Assembly (NCBI RefSeq): GCF_003429005.1
Contig: NZ_QVQV01000005.1
Location: 62,113-126,112 of the forward strand
From: Paraburkholderia sp. DHOC27
Lineage (GTDB): Bacteria; Pseudomonadota; Gammaproteobacteria; Burkholderiales; Burkholderiaceae
Length of the DNA: 64,000 bases
Direction: 5' to 3'
Shown here piece after piece: positions 44,255-53,173 of this stretch. A model generated the notes under the pieces. It worked only from the letters and a program-made list of their open reading frames with translations, had not been told where the DNA came from and made no database searches. Every line of letters starts with the position of its first letter. Within the stretch, counting starts at the first letter, position 1. The position numbers were made by a program, and so were the translations under genes.

Positions 44255-45256
44255 ATGACGCTACTTTCCGTGCTCGATCAAACGCCCGTGATCGACGGGC
44301 ACTCGGTGGCGGACGCGATTGCCGCCACCGTCGAACTCGCGCAACTCGCGGACGATCTCGGCTACACCCGCTACTGGTGCGCCGAGCATCACGGCCTGCG
44401 CGGCGTGTCGAACCCCTGTCCCGAAGTGATGCTGGCGCGCCTCGGCAGCGTCACTCAACGCATCCGGCTCGGCTCCGGTGGTGTGATGCTGCCTTACTAC
44501 AGCCCCTTCAAGGTGGCCGAGCAGTTCATGATGCTCGAAGCCCTGTTTCCGAACCGGATCGACCTGGGCGTCGGCCGCGCGCCGGGTGGTGACATGCGCA
44601 CCGCCCAGGCGGTCGCGGCGGGCACCTACAATCGCGGCGATATCTTCCCGCAGCAAGTGGCCGATCTCGTCGGCCTGATGAGCGGCAAGCTGCCGGCCGA
44701 TCACGTCGCACAAGGCGTGCTGCTGCAGCCTCAGGTGGAGACGCGCCCACAGTTGTGGGTGCTCGGGTCGAGCGAATTCGGCGGCCTGCTCGCCGCGCAA
44801 CTCGGCATCCGCTTTGCGTTCGCGCATTTCATCAACGCGCATTTCGGCGATCGGGTGGCGCAGGCGTATCGCGAGCGCTTCAGGGCAGGACACGAAGCGC
44901 AGCCCTACCTCGCGGCCGCCGTGTTCGTGATCTGCGCGGACACGGACGAGGAAGCCGCGGACCTGGAGAAGGCGGTCGATCTGCGCCGTGTGCAGATGGC
45001 CTACGGTCTGAATGCGCCCATCCCGACCATCGAACAAGGCGTGGCTCAGGAGTACGGCGAACGCGAAAAACTCGTGATCGACCGCGAGAAGCCGCGCAGC
45101 ATCATCGGCACGCCGGAGCGCGTGACCGAACGCATGCTGGCGCTGCAGGAGCAATTCCAGGCTGACGAACTTGTCGTGCTGACGGTCGCGGGTAGTTATC
45201 GCGCGCGCTTGCGTTCGTATGAACTGCTGGCCGACGCATTCCAGTTAGCGCGTTAA
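44255..45256 (+). CDS. Luciferase-like (LLM class) flavin-dependent monooxygenase
   Basis: TIM-barrel flavin-dependent oxidoreductase of 333 aa. SVLDQTPVIDGHSVADAI and RYWCAEHHGLRGVSNPCPEV near the N-terminus and LGVGRAPGGD around residue 110 place it in the MsnO8/alkanal monooxygenase-like group of the bacterial luciferase superfamily. No substrate can be named. It lies 48 bp after coaBC and 54 bp before dut, with a GGAG-type ribosome site (CAGGAGCC). Confidence 0.87.
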   Translation: MTLLSVLDQTPVIDGHSVADAIAATVELAQLADDLGYTRYWCAEHHGLRGVSNPCPEVMLARLGSVTQRIRLGSGGVMLPYYSPFKVAEQFMMLEALFPNRIDLGVGRAPGGDMRTAQAVAAGTYNRGDIFPQQVADLVGLMSGKLPADHVAQGVLLQPQVETRPQLWVLGSSEFGGLLAAQLGIRFAFAHFINAHFGDRVAQAYRERFRAGHEAQPYLAAAVFVICADTDEEAADLEKAVDLRRVQMAYGLNAPIPTIEQGVAQEYGEREKLVIDREKPRSIIGTPERVTERMLALQEQFQADELVVLTVAGSYRARLRSYELLADAFQLAR

Positions 45257-45310
45257 GACAACACCCCTGCTCCGCTTGATTTTCCATTCACTTCCATTGA
45301 TTCGACCTGC

Positions 45311-45757
45311 ATGAAACTAGACCTGAAGATCCTCGACGCGCGCATGCGCGAACAACTGCCCGCTTACGCCACCACCGGCAGCGCCGGCCTCGATCTGCGC
45401 GCATGTCTCGACGAGCCGCTGACGTTGCAACCCGGCGAAACCGCGCTCGTACCAACTGGCCTTGCGATCCACGTTGGCGATCCGGGCTACGCGGCTTTGA
45501 TCCTGCCGCGCTCGGGCCTGGGGCATAAGCACGGCATCGTGCTGGGCAATCTGGTGGGGCTGATTGATTCGGATTACCAAGGGCAACTGATGATCTCCAC
45601 GTGGAATCGCGGCCAGAGCGCGTTCACGCTGAATCCGATGGAACGGCTCGCGCAACTGGTGATCGTGCCGGTGGTGCAGGCGCAATTCAACATCGTGGAA
45701 GATTTCGCGGAAAGCGAGCGTGGTGCGGGTGGCTTTGGCAGCACCGGCAAACACTAA
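45311..45757 (+). CDS. dut: dUTP diphosphatase Dut
   Basis: Homotrimeric enzyme of 148 aa hydrolysing dUTP to dUMP, keeping uracil out of DNA and feeding dTMP synthesis. The five family motifs are visible: GSAGLDLRA, PRSGLGHKHGIVLGN, GLIDSDYQGQL, ERLAQLVIVPV and the C-terminal RGAGGFGSTGKH. It is commonly found near coaBC in proteobacteria, as here. Confidence 0.97.
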   Translation: MKLDLKILDARMREQLPAYATTGSAGLDLRACLDEPLTLQPGETALVPTGLAIHVGDPGYAALILPRSGLGHKHGIVLGNLVGLIDSDYQGQLMISTWNRGQSAFTLNPMERLAQLVIVPVVQAQFNIVEDFAESERGAGGFGSTGKH

Positions 45758-45827
45758 CGCAAACGGGCGGCGCTGAGGATTTCGTCTAAAGCGCGCAAGC
45801 CGTCCGCCAGCGTGACGCTTAAGGCAT

Positions 45828-45866
45828 AAAAAAACGGCGTGGACCTCGAAGGTTCACGCCGTTTTT
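45828..45866. terminator. Bidirectional terminator between dut and clpA
   Basis: Stem AAAAACGGCGTGGACC / GGTTCACGCCGTTTTT (one mismatch) with a TCGAA loop, flanked by A- and T-runs, between convergent dut and clpA. Confidence 0.9.
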
Positions 45867-45909
45867 ACTTGCTGCTGATTCTGATCGACGAATCGATCAG
45901 GAAACCTGC

Positions 45910-48201
45910 TTACTCCACTTCAATCGCTTCCGGATTGCGCGGTGCCGGCTGTTCGTCGAACGTCAGCTTCACCTTGTCGTCCGCGTCGACATCCACCGTG
46001 ACACGGCCGCCCGCCATCAGCTTACCGAACAGCAGTTCGTCGGCCAGTGCACGACGGATCGTGTCCTGGATCAGACGCTGCATCGGACGTGCACCCATGA
46101 GCGGATCGAAACCGTGCTTCGCGAGATGCTTGCGCAGCGCGTCCGTGAACAGCGCGTCGACCTTCTTCTCGTGCAACTGATCTTCCAGTTGCATCAGGAA
46201 CTTGTCGACCACGCGCATGATGATTTCTTCATCGAGCGCACGGAAGCTGATCGTCGCGTCCAGACGGTTACGGAACTCCGGCGTGAACATCCGCTTGATG
46301 TCGACCATTTCGTCGCCGGTTTCGCGGCGCGTCGTGAAGCCGATCACGGACTTGCCCATTGCCTCGGCACCCGCGTTCGTCGTCATGATGATGATGACAT
46401 TGCGGAAATCCGCCTTGCGACCGTTGTTGTCCGTCAGCGTGCCATGGTCCATCACCTGCAGCAGCACGTTGTAGATGTCCGGATGCGCCTTCTCGATTTC
46501 GTCGAGCAGCAGCACGCAATGCGGCTTCTTCGTGACAGCTTCAGTGAGCAGACCACCCTGGTCGAAACCAACGTAGCCCGGCGGCGCGCCGATCAAACGG
46601 CTGACCGCGTGGCGCTCCATGTATTCCGACATGTCGAAGCGGATCAGCTCGATACCCAGCGTGAACGCCAGTTGCTTCGCCACTTCGGTCTTGCCGACGC
46701 CGGTCGGGCCGGAGAACAGGAACGCGCCGATCGGCTTGTCCAGCTTGCCGAGACCCGCACGCGCCATCTTGATCGCGGCTGAGAGTGCGTCGATGGCCGG
46801 GTCTTGCCCGAACACCACGCTCTTCAGATCGCGGTCGAGCGTCTGGAGCTTGCTGCGGTCGTCCTGCGACACGCTTTGCGGCGGGACACGCGCGATCTTC
46901 GAGATGATTTCCTCGATCTCGCCCTTGCCGATGGTCTTCTTCTGCTTCGACTTCGGCAGGATGCGTTGCGCTGCGCCCGCTTCGTCGATCACGTCAATGG
47001 CCTTGTCCGGCAGATGACGATCCGTGATGAAGCGTGCCGACAGTTCTGCCGCCGCCGACAGCGCACCCGACGAGTACTTCACGCCGTGATGCTCTTCGAA
47101 ACGCGACTTCAGGCCACGCAGGATCGCCACCGTCTGTTCGACGGTCGGCTCGGTCACATCGACCTTCTGGAAGCGGCGTGACAGCGCTGCATCTTTTTCG
47201 AAGATGCCGCGGTATTCCGTGAACGTCGTGGCGCCGATGCACTTGAGCGTGCCCGACGACAGCGCCGGCTTCAGCAGATTCGACGCGTCCAGCGTGCCGC
47301 CCGATGCGGCGCCCGCGCCGATCAGCGTATGGATTTCGTCGATAAACAGAATGGCGTGCGGACGTTCCTTCAGTTCCTTCAGGACCGTCTTTAGACGCTG
47401 CTCGAAATCGCCACGGTATTTCGTACCGGCCAGCAGCGCGCCCATGTCGAGCGAATAAACCTGCGCGTCCGCCAGAATGTCCGGCACTTCGCCGCGCGTA
47501 ATGCGCCAGGCGAGCCCTTCGGCGATCGCGGTTTTACCGACACCGGCCTCACCGACCAGTAGCGGATTGTTCTTGCGCCGGCGGCACAATACCTGCACCA
47601 CACGTTCGACTTCCGACTCGCGCCCGATCAACGGATCGATGCGGCCGTCTTTCGCCATCTGGTTCAGATTCTGCGTGAACTGTGCGAGCGGGGTTTCCTT
47701 CTGCGCGGCGGCTTCGTCCGACTCGGCATTGGCATCGCTCGCCTTGGCGGCGTCGGTGCTGCTGGTCTTTGCGATGCCATGCGAAATGAAGTTCACCACG
47801 TCCAGACGCGTCACGCCCTGCTGTTGCAGGTAGTACACCGCGTGCGAATCCTTTTCGCCGAAGATCGCCACCAGCACGTTCGCGCCGGTCACTTCCTTCT
47901 TGCCATTCGAGGTGGACTGAACATGCATGATGGCACGCTGGATCACGCGCTGGAAACCCAGCGTGGGCTGCGTGTCGACGTCGTCCGTGCCAGGCACGGT
48001 CGGCGTGTTGTCATGAATGAAGTTGCGCAGGTTCTGGCGCAGATCCTCGATATTGGCCGCGCAGGCGCGCAACACCTCAGCAGCCGTCGGATTGTCCAAC
48101 AGGGCTAGCAAAAGATGTTCGACCGTAATGAACTCGTGCCGCGCCTGGCGTGCTTCCATGAACGCCATGTGCAAGCTGACTTCCAGTTCCTGGGCAATCA
48201 T
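45910..48201 (-). CDS. clpA: ATP-dependent Clp protease ATP-binding subunit ClpA
   Basis: AAA+ unfoldase of 763 aa that feeds substrates to ClpP. The N-domain (MIAQELEVSLHMAFMEARQA) is followed by two ATPase modules with Walker A GEAGVGKTA and GPTGVGKTE, and Walker B LFIDEIHTLIGAG and LLLDEIEKAH. The P-loop IGF, needed for ClpP docking, appears as SVIGFTTR in the second module. Start 48201 overlaps the clpS stop (ATGA) and has GGAGG upstream, so the two are coupled. Confidence 0.96.
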   Translation of the reverse strand: MIAQELEVSLHMAFMEARQARHEFITVEHLLLALLDNPTAAEVLRACAANIEDLRQNLRNFIHDNTPTVPGTDDVDTQPTLGFQRVIQRAIMHVQSTSNGKKEVTGANVLVAIFGEKDSHAVYYLQQQGVTRLDVVNFISHGIAKTSSTDAAKASDANAESDEAAAQKETPLAQFTQNLNQMAKDGRIDPLIGRESEVERVVQVLCRRRKNNPLLVGEAGVGKTAIAEGLAWRITRGEVPDILADAQVYSLDMGALLAGTKYRGDFEQRLKTVLKELKERPHAILFIDEIHTLIGAGAASGGTLDASNLLKPALSSGTLKCIGATTFTEYRGIFEKDAALSRRFQKVDVTEPTVEQTVAILRGLKSRFEEHHGVKYSSGALSAAAELSARFITDRHLPDKAIDVIDEAGAAQRILPKSKQKKTIGKGEIEEIISKIARVPPQSVSQDDRSKLQTLDRDLKSVVFGQDPAIDALSAAIKMARAGLGKLDKPIGAFLFSGPTGVGKTEVAKQLAFTLGIELIRFDMSEYMERHAVSRLIGAPPGYVGFDQGGLLTEAVTKKPHCVLLLDEIEKAHPDIYNVLLQVMDHGTLTDNNGRKADFRNVIIIMTTNAGAEAMGKSVIGFTTRRETGDEMVDIKRMFTPEFRNRLDATISFRALDEEIIMRVVDKFLMQLEDQLHEKKVDALFTDALRKHLAKHGFDPLMGARPMQRLIQDTIRRALADELLFGKLMAGGRVTVDVDADDKVKLTFDEQPAPRNPEAIEVE

Positions 48202-48512
48202 GCTTCCTCCATCACACACTGCAGCGGATGCCCGGCCTGCCGTGCGTGGGTAACGACTTGCTCGACTTTGGTCGACGCGATGTCCCGCGTATAGACCCCA
48301 CAAACTCCCCTTCCTTCGCGATGCACCTTCAACATAATCTGTGTTGCGGTTTCACGATCTTTATTGAAATATTCCTGCACGATCATCACGACAAATTCCA
48401 TTGGCGTGAAGTCGTCATTCATTAGCACCACCTTATACATGGCCGGCGGCTTCAGCTTTTTTTCCTGCCGCTCCAGTACGGTGCCGTCCTGCTTGTCCGG
48501 GATAATTGCCAT
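48198..48512 (-). CDS. clpS: ClpAP adaptor protein ClpS
   Basis: 104-aa N-recognin that hands N-end-rule substrates to ClpA. The core YKVVLMNDDFTPMEFVVMIVQEYF holds the substrate-pocket residues, and the basic unstructured N-terminus is typical. It precedes clpA with an ATGA overlap. No Shine-Dalgarno is visible, and a -10-like TAGAAT (minus strand, 48524-48519) ends six bases before the ATG, so the message may be leaderless. Confidence 0.95.
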   Translation of the reverse strand: MAIIPDKQDGTVLERQEKKLKPPAMYKVVLMNDDFTPMEFVVMIVQEYFNKDRETATQIMLKVHREGRGVCGVYTRDIASTKVEQVVTHARQAGHPLQCVMEEA

Positions 48513-48518
48513 ACACCC

Positions 48519-48546
48519 ATTCTAAACAACTCGGACAGGCCCGCAA
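48519..48546 (-). promoter_or_regulatory. Putative promoter of clpS-clpA
   Basis: Minus-strand TTGCGG (48546-48541), 16 bp, TAGAAT (48524-48519). The predicted start point falls on the A of the clpS ATG (48512). The -10 element is good, the -35 weak. Confidence 0.4.
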
Positions 48547-49092
48547 TCCTGTCAAAACCCGACCAACCGGCCGGCGATCTGTTTCGCCTCCACATGACGG
48601 CACTGCCTGTCACGCGTGCGTCTTGCACGGAGCCGTTTGCGGAGCCGGCCCTCCAAAAATGTCGCCACCGCAGCTTTCCGCGGCGCAGTCAGATCGAGTA
48701 TCGCACAACCTGCCCGAGCCGGTGAGCGGCGTGCAAAACCCTGGCCAACACCTTATTGATACAGGCCGCGCCGTTGCACCGACCGCACTCCGCCTACAGA
48801 CCAGCATGTGAGTCGATTATGCGACTTTTCAAGACGCGACGCTTGCGCCACCGCACATAAGAAAAGCGGGAAAAACCCTGGAAATGGGGTGTTTGCAACG
48901 CTGCCGGCGCCGTCTCAAAATTTTCTTGACACTCGAATAAAGAGCCTCAACAATCAAGCTGGCACTTTTTTCATTCAGCCAATATTCGAAAAAATGCCGA
49001 TGGTGAGCTTGTGAGAGGGAGCGGCTGCATTGCGCGGCCGTGCAGCTTTTCGACGGCTCGTGGTGGTGTCATGAGTTACAGGGGAAGTAGGT
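48547..49092 (+). promoter_or_regulatory. Upstream region and promoter of the cold-shock gene
   Basis: About 550 bp without a credible gene. A good promoter is TTGACA (48926-48931), 17 bp, AACAAT (48949-48954), placing the start near 48961 and leaving a leader of about 130 nt before the cold-shock ATG, as is usual for cspA-type genes. The leader includes GC-rich self-complementary stretches around 49020-49060. The rest shows nothing I can name. Confidence 0.55.
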
Positions 49093-49299
49093 ATGGCAAC
49101 TGGTACGGTCAAATGGTTCAATGACGCGAAAGGTTTCGGATTCATTACGCCCGACGAAGGCGGTGAGGATCTGTTTGCACACTTTTCGGCTATTCAAATG
49201 AATGGGTTCAAAACCCTGAAGGAAGGCCAAAAGGTTAGCTTTGAGGTCGTGCAGGGCCCCAAAGGCAAGCAGGCATCGAACATCCAGGCCGCCGCCTGA
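49093..49299 (+). CDS. Cold-shock protein, CspA family
   Basis: 68-aa single cold-shock domain protein, an RNA chaperone. MATGTVKWFNDAKGFGFITP with the RNP1 KGFGFI and RNP2-like DLFAHFSAI motifs are intact. AGGGGAAGT precedes the ATG. The long leader upstream suggests post-transcriptional temperature control, as for E. coli cspA. Which paralog it is cannot be told. Confidence 0.96.
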   Translation: MATGTVKWFNDAKGFGFITPDEGGEDLFAHFSAIQMNGFKTLKEGQKVSFEVVQGPKGKQASNIQAAA

Positions 49300-49322
49300 G
49301 TTGTTCGGTACCCGTACCCTGA

Positions 49323-49347
49323 AAACCCGGCCTTGTGCCGGGTTTCT
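49323..49347 (+). terminator. Terminator of the cold-shock gene
   Basis: Perfect stem AAACCCGGC / GCCGGGTTT with a CTTGT loop followed by CTTC, 24 bp after the stop. Confidence 0.75.
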
Positions 49348-49478
49348 TCATTCTGGAGTGGCCGATTCCTCTTTGTTGGGCTTACGGGTCGTTCTGCCGG
49401 GACCGGGCGTCGATCCGCGCCTGCGCCAGAACAATCCCAACTATCGGGCCCAATGACGGGATTGCGCAACCGTACGGC

Positions 49479-50297
49479 TCACCCGCTCACTTCGGCGTCC
49501 TGACGAACTGCCGATCGCTGCATGGCAAGGCTGCGGGTTACGTCGCCCTCGAAGATTGCCACGCCTTGATGGGCAAAGTTCGAACGAGTGTCGATGGCCG
49601 GCGCGATGCCAATTTCCATGATCCGCCGGCAGAACGCGTAGTCCTCGGAAAGATATTCGCGCGTCTGCGGGTCGATCATCGTGTCGAACAAGGCGTAGTG
49701 GTACTGCGCCGGTCCCCCGCTGTCGTGTTCGCTGCGATCCTTCAGGCGCGGCTGGCAGCGCAGCTCCGGGAAACGTTCGATCAGCGCGAGCAACACTTCA
49801 CGCCTGATGAGCATGAACCCGGTCGGCGCGTAGAGCACCTCGAGGAAGCCGTCCGCGTCCGGATCCAGATTGTCCGCGTGCACCACCGCGGGATACGTGG
49901 CGAAGCGCGCCTGGAAATCGGCTTTGGTGCTGCCGGCCGGCAACGCTTCGGGCAGACCCGCTCGCGGCCAGCCGTCGGACTTCAGCGGATACACGCCCGC
50001 CGCCACGGGCCGGTTGGCGTGCAGCAACCGCAGGACATCGGCGCCTTTGAAGCCAATGTCGCCGTCAATCCACATCAGATGCGTGAAGCGGCTGTCCGCA
50101 AGGAACTCCGCGACCATCGTGTTGCGGGCGCGCGTAATCAGGCTGTCGAAGCTGTTGAAGTTCGTCTGCAGGCCGAAGCCGTAGCGAGACGAAGCCTCGT
50201 ACAGATCGAGCAAGCCGAGTACATATTCCGTCGCCACGACGGCGCCGTAACTGGGTGTCGCAACGTAGACGTTCGCGTGGATTTTTTCTTCGAGCAT
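49479..50297 (-). CDS. Glycosyltransferase-like protein of unknown specificity
   Basis: 272-aa protein. The N-terminal strand HANVYVATPSYGAVVATEY, then ITRARNTMVAEFL and HLMWIDGDIGFKGADVLRL (a DxD-like metal motif near residue 80) suggest a GT-A nucleotide-sugar-binding fold, and FMLIRREVLLALIERFP and EDYAFCRR look like the acceptor-side motifs of such enzymes. No signal peptide or membrane segment. Start 50297 has GGGAG upstream; the frame could extend to 50396 without support. It is a lone gene between csp and icd with no polysaccharide genes nearby, so its role is unclear. Confidence 0.72.
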   Translation of the reverse strand: MLEEKIHANVYVATPSYGAVVATEYVLGLLDLYEASSRYGFGLQTNFNSFDSLITRARNTMVAEFLADSRFTHLMWIDGDIGFKGADVLRLLHANRPVAAGVYPLKSDGWPRAGLPEALPAGSTKADFQARFATYPAVVHADNLDPDADGFLEVLYAPTGFMLIRREVLLALIERFPELRCQPRLKDRSEHDSGGPAQYHYALFDTMIDPQTREYLSEDYAFCRRIMEIGIAPAIDTRSNFAHQGVAIFEGDVTRSLAMQRSAVRQDAEVSG

Positions 50298-50662
50298 GAG
50301 TCTCCCGTTAAGTCGAAGCGCGGCGGCAATGTCGGCCTCGCGCATGGCGCGGTACCAAGCAAGGGGCCAACTTATAGCAGAGCGGCGTTTTGCCACCTAG
50401 GGGGTGCCGGGCTCGACGCGTCGTCAGCGGTTTTATTGAGATCGCTGCCTGACAGGAAATATCACCGCGACGAAATGTGTTGAAGAAATGTGCCTCCAGC
50501 ATACAACTGGGGACAGACCGCTTGGTATCGAGACGGCGCCGGCGCTCGCAAGCCTTGGAAAAATCAACGTGGCGGCGTCTTTACGAGACAGCCCTGAAAA
50601 CAACTTTTGCGACAATCTGCCGCAATCAAGGCACCCCCGCCAAACCATCGCCGCCAAACAAA
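50298..50662. other. Gap between the glycosyltransferase-like gene and the icd terminator
   Basis: About 365 bp. It must contain the promoter for the glycosyltransferase-like gene. I see no convincing gene, repeat or operator in it. Confidence 0.5.
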
Positions 50663-50692
50663 AACCCCGGCGATCAGCGATCTGCCGGGGTT
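50663..50692 (-). terminator. Terminator of icd
   Basis: Stem AACCCCGGC / GCCGGGGTT with a 12-base loop; the minus strand continues TTTTGTTTG. It lies 38 bp after the icd stop codon. Confidence 0.8.
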
Positions 50693-50729
50693 CATCAGTC
50701 GTCTGGCTCAACCCGCCATCCAACCACGC

Positions 50730-51986
50730 CTACATATTCTCAATCATCACCTGGCCGAAACCCGAGCACGACACCTGGGTCGCGCCTTCCATCAAACGGG
50801 CGAAGTCGTACGTGACGCGTTTTTGCAGGATCGACGCTTCCATCGACTGGATGATCTTGTCCGCCGCCTCGGTCCATCCCAGGTGGCGCAGCATCATTTC
50901 CGCGGAGAGGATTTCCGAGCCGGGATTGACGTAGTCCTTGCCCGCATACTTCGGCGCGGTGCCATGGGTGGCTTCGAACATCGCCACTGAATCCGACATG
51001 TTCGCGCCCGGCGCAATGCCAATGCCGCCCACCTGCGCCGCCAATGCGTCAGAGATGTAGTCGCCGTTCAGATTGAGTGTCGCGATCACGTCATATTCGG
51101 CCGGACGCAGCAGGATCTGCTGGAGGAACGCGTCGGCAATCACGTCCTTCACGACAATGTCGTTACCGGTCTTCGGATTCTTGAACTTCATCCACGGGCC
51201 GCCGTCCACGAGTTCGGCGCCGAATTCCTTCTGCGCCAGCGCGTAGCCGTAGTCACGGAATGCGCCTTCCGTGTACTTCATGATGTTGCCCTTGTGCACC
51301 AGCGTGAGAGAGCGGCGATCGTTGTCGATGGCGTACTGCAACGCCTTGCGCACGAGCCGCTCCGTGCCTTCCTTCGAGACCGGCTTGACGCCCAGTGCCG
51401 ACGTGTTGGGAAAGCGGATCTTCTTCACGCCCATTTCTTCGCGCAGGAAGTTGATGACCTTCTTCGCCTCTTCCGACCCGGCGGCCCACTCGATGCCCGC
51501 GTAGATGTCTTCCGAGTTCTCGCGGAAGATCACCATGTTGGTCTTTTCCGGCTCACGTACCGGCGAAGGCACGCCCTTGAAATACTGCACCGGCCGCAGG
51601 CACACATACAGATCGAGTTCCTGGCGCAGCGCCACGTTCAGCGAACGGATGCCGCCGCCCACCGGCGTGGTCAGCGGTCCCTTGATCGACACCACGTATT
51701 CCTTGACCACTTCCAGCGTCTCTTCGGGCAGCCACACGTCCGGGCCGTACACCTTGGTGGCCTTCTCGCCGGCATACACTTCCATCCAGTGGATTTTCTT
51801 CTGGCCGCCGTACGCTTTTTCCACCGCTGCATCCACCACCTTGATCATGACTGGCGTGATGTCCGTACCGGTGCCGTCACCTTCGATGAACGGAATGATG
51901 GGCTGGTCGGAAACATTGAGCGAGTAGTCTGCGTTGACAGTGATTTTGTCTCCGCCCGTCGGAACCTTTATGTGCTGATACGGCAT
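50730..51986 (-). CDS. icd: Isocitrate dehydrogenase (NADP+)
   Basis: Oxidatively decarboxylates isocitrate to 2-oxoglutarate in the TCA cycle. The 418-aa dimeric-type enzyme has the regulatory serine in FRENSEDIYAGIEW (the site phosphorylated by AceK in E. coli), the PFIEGDGTGTDITP N-terminal motif, and the metal/coenzyme regions ADAFLQQILLRPAEYDVIATLNLNGDYISD and ATHGTAPKYAG. Start 51986 opens MPYQHIKVPTGGDKITV. A 32-bp palindrome lies about 180 bp upstream and may control it. Confidence 0.97.
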   Translation of the reverse strand: MPYQHIKVPTGGDKITVNADYSLNVSDQPIIPFIEGDGTGTDITPVMIKVVDAAVEKAYGGQKKIHWMEVYAGEKATKVYGPDVWLPEETLEVVKEYVVSIKGPLTTPVGGGIRSLNVALRQELDLYVCLRPVQYFKGVPSPVREPEKTNMVIFRENSEDIYAGIEWAAGSEEAKKVINFLREEMGVKKIRFPNTSALGVKPVSKEGTERLVRKALQYAIDNDRRSLTLVHKGNIMKYTEGAFRDYGYALAQKEFGAELVDGGPWMKFKNPKTGNDIVVKDVIADAFLQQILLRPAEYDVIATLNLNGDYISDALAAQVGGIGIAPGANMSDSVAMFEATHGTAPKYAGKDYVNPGSEILSAEMMLRHLGWTEAADKIIQSMEASILQKRVTYDFARLMEGATQVSCSGFGQVMIENM

Positions 51987-52168
51987 GATCGGACTCCAGT
52001 GATGGCTGTGCTATGGGAAGCAAAGGGAACTGCGAAACCGGGCGCGCTTTGCGAAGCGCTACGCCAAACGCCTGCAAGCGACTGAGCGGTTATTCTAGCC
52101 CACGCTGTCACGCACGCGGCTTCCCGGTGCCACGCTGCGAGGCGATGCGCCTGAACCAGATGGTTCGA

Positions 52169-52200
52169 ATCTCTTATATCTTATATAAGACATAAGAGAT
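52169..52200. promoter_or_regulatory. 32-bp near-perfect palindrome between icd and rluE
   Basis: Outer arms ATCTCTTAT (52169-52177) and ATAAGAGAT (52192-52200) share their centre with the inner perfect palindrome TCTTATATAAGA (52179-52190). Only one of 16 base pairs is mismatched. It contains four TCTTAT half-sites spaced seven or six bases apart, as expected for two overlapping operators or a tetrameric binding site. It could also act as promoter material (TATAAG). It lies 183 bp before icd and 69 bp before rluE. Confidence 0.6.
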
Positions 52201-52268
52201 GCTGCTAAAAATTATGCATTATTATCCGGCCACTTGCCACAGCCCCCTCCGCACGTCTGAAGATCCGC

Positions 52269-52838
52269 ATGCGCCTCCTCGCTCTCAACAAGCCGTTTGG
52301 CACCATCTGCCAGTTTTCGCCGCATGAAACCCGCGCCTCACTCGCGGACTGGGTCAAGACACCGGGCGTTTATCCAGCGGGCCGGCTCGATTCCGATAGC
52401 GAAGGTCTGTTGCTGCTCACCGACGACGGCGCACTTCAGGCGCGCATTGCCGAGCCGCGTCACAAGCTCGTCAAACGCTATTGGGCGCAAGTCGAAGGCG
52501 CCGCCGATGCCGCTGCGTTAAAACACCTCGCGAGCGGTGTCGACCTGGGTGATTACGTGACGCGTCCCTGCAAAGCGCAGATCATCGAACCGCCCGCCAC
52601 GCTCTGGCTACGCAATCCGCCCATCCGTTTTCGCGCCGCCATTCCAACGACGTGGATCGAACTGTCGATCACCGAAGGCAAGAATCGCCAGGTGCGCCGC
52701 ATGACGGCGGCAGTCGGTTTCCCCACGTTGCGTCTCGTACGCGTGGGCATCGGCGCGCTCGACATCTTCGCACTCGGACTCGAACCGGGTGCATCGCGCG
52801 AACTGCCGACACGCGCACCGTGGGATGGCGCGTTTTGA
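52269..52838 (+). CDS. rluE: Pseudouridine synthase, RluE type
   Basis: RsuA-family enzyme of 189 aa; RluE modifies U2457 of 23S rRNA in E. coli. The catalytic aspartate is in YPAGRLDSDSEGLLLLTDDG near residue 40, with the late motif EGKNRQVRRMTAAVG. There is no S4 domain; the protein begins directly with LALNKPFGTICQFSPH, as RluE does, so the assignment is firmer than for RsuA-type paralogs. It is divergent from icd. Confidence 0.9.
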   Translation: MRLLALNKPFGTICQFSPHETRASLADWVKTPGVYPAGRLDSDSEGLLLLTDDGALQARIAEPRHKLVKRYWAQVEGAADAAALKHLASGVDLGDYVTRPCKAQIIEPPATLWLRNPPIRFRAAIPTTWIELSITEGKNRQVRRMTAAVGFPTLRLVRVGIGALDIFALGLEPGASRELPTRAPWDGAF

Positions 52839-53173
52839 ACCCACAACAAGCATTTAAATGGTCATCGCACGCGCAACGTTGCTTACTCGCGCGGCATCAT
52901 CGAGCGCGCAAAAAAATCTTCAATGCACGGGCTAAGCCGTTGTATCCGCAAGCGTTTTTCTTTTAAAACAAATCGCGCTCAAGGTGTAATTGCGCATCGA
53001 ATCCAGCTTGATAGCGGCGCGCATAAATATTCCAGAAAAATTACGTCAACCGTACGGCGCGCTCACGCGTTATTCGACGCAGATGCCGCCCGAAGCTATC
53101 CGGCATTCAGCCTTAAGGGCCTTTGTGCAAGCCGTTCTAGCGGTCAGTGCAGGGAGTCTGAGCGCTCGACAAA
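52839..53173. other. Gap downstream of rluE
   Basis: About 335 bp, moderately AT-rich, between rluE and the leader of the small exported protein gene. Short open frames here have no ribosome site or recognisable product. It presumably contains the promoter of the downstream gene. No terminator hairpin was found after rluE. Confidence 0.45.

Noticed and set aside
48506..48811. 101-codon frame between clpS and csp
   Set aside because: It starts antisense to clpS, has an odd composition, and lacks a ribosome site.
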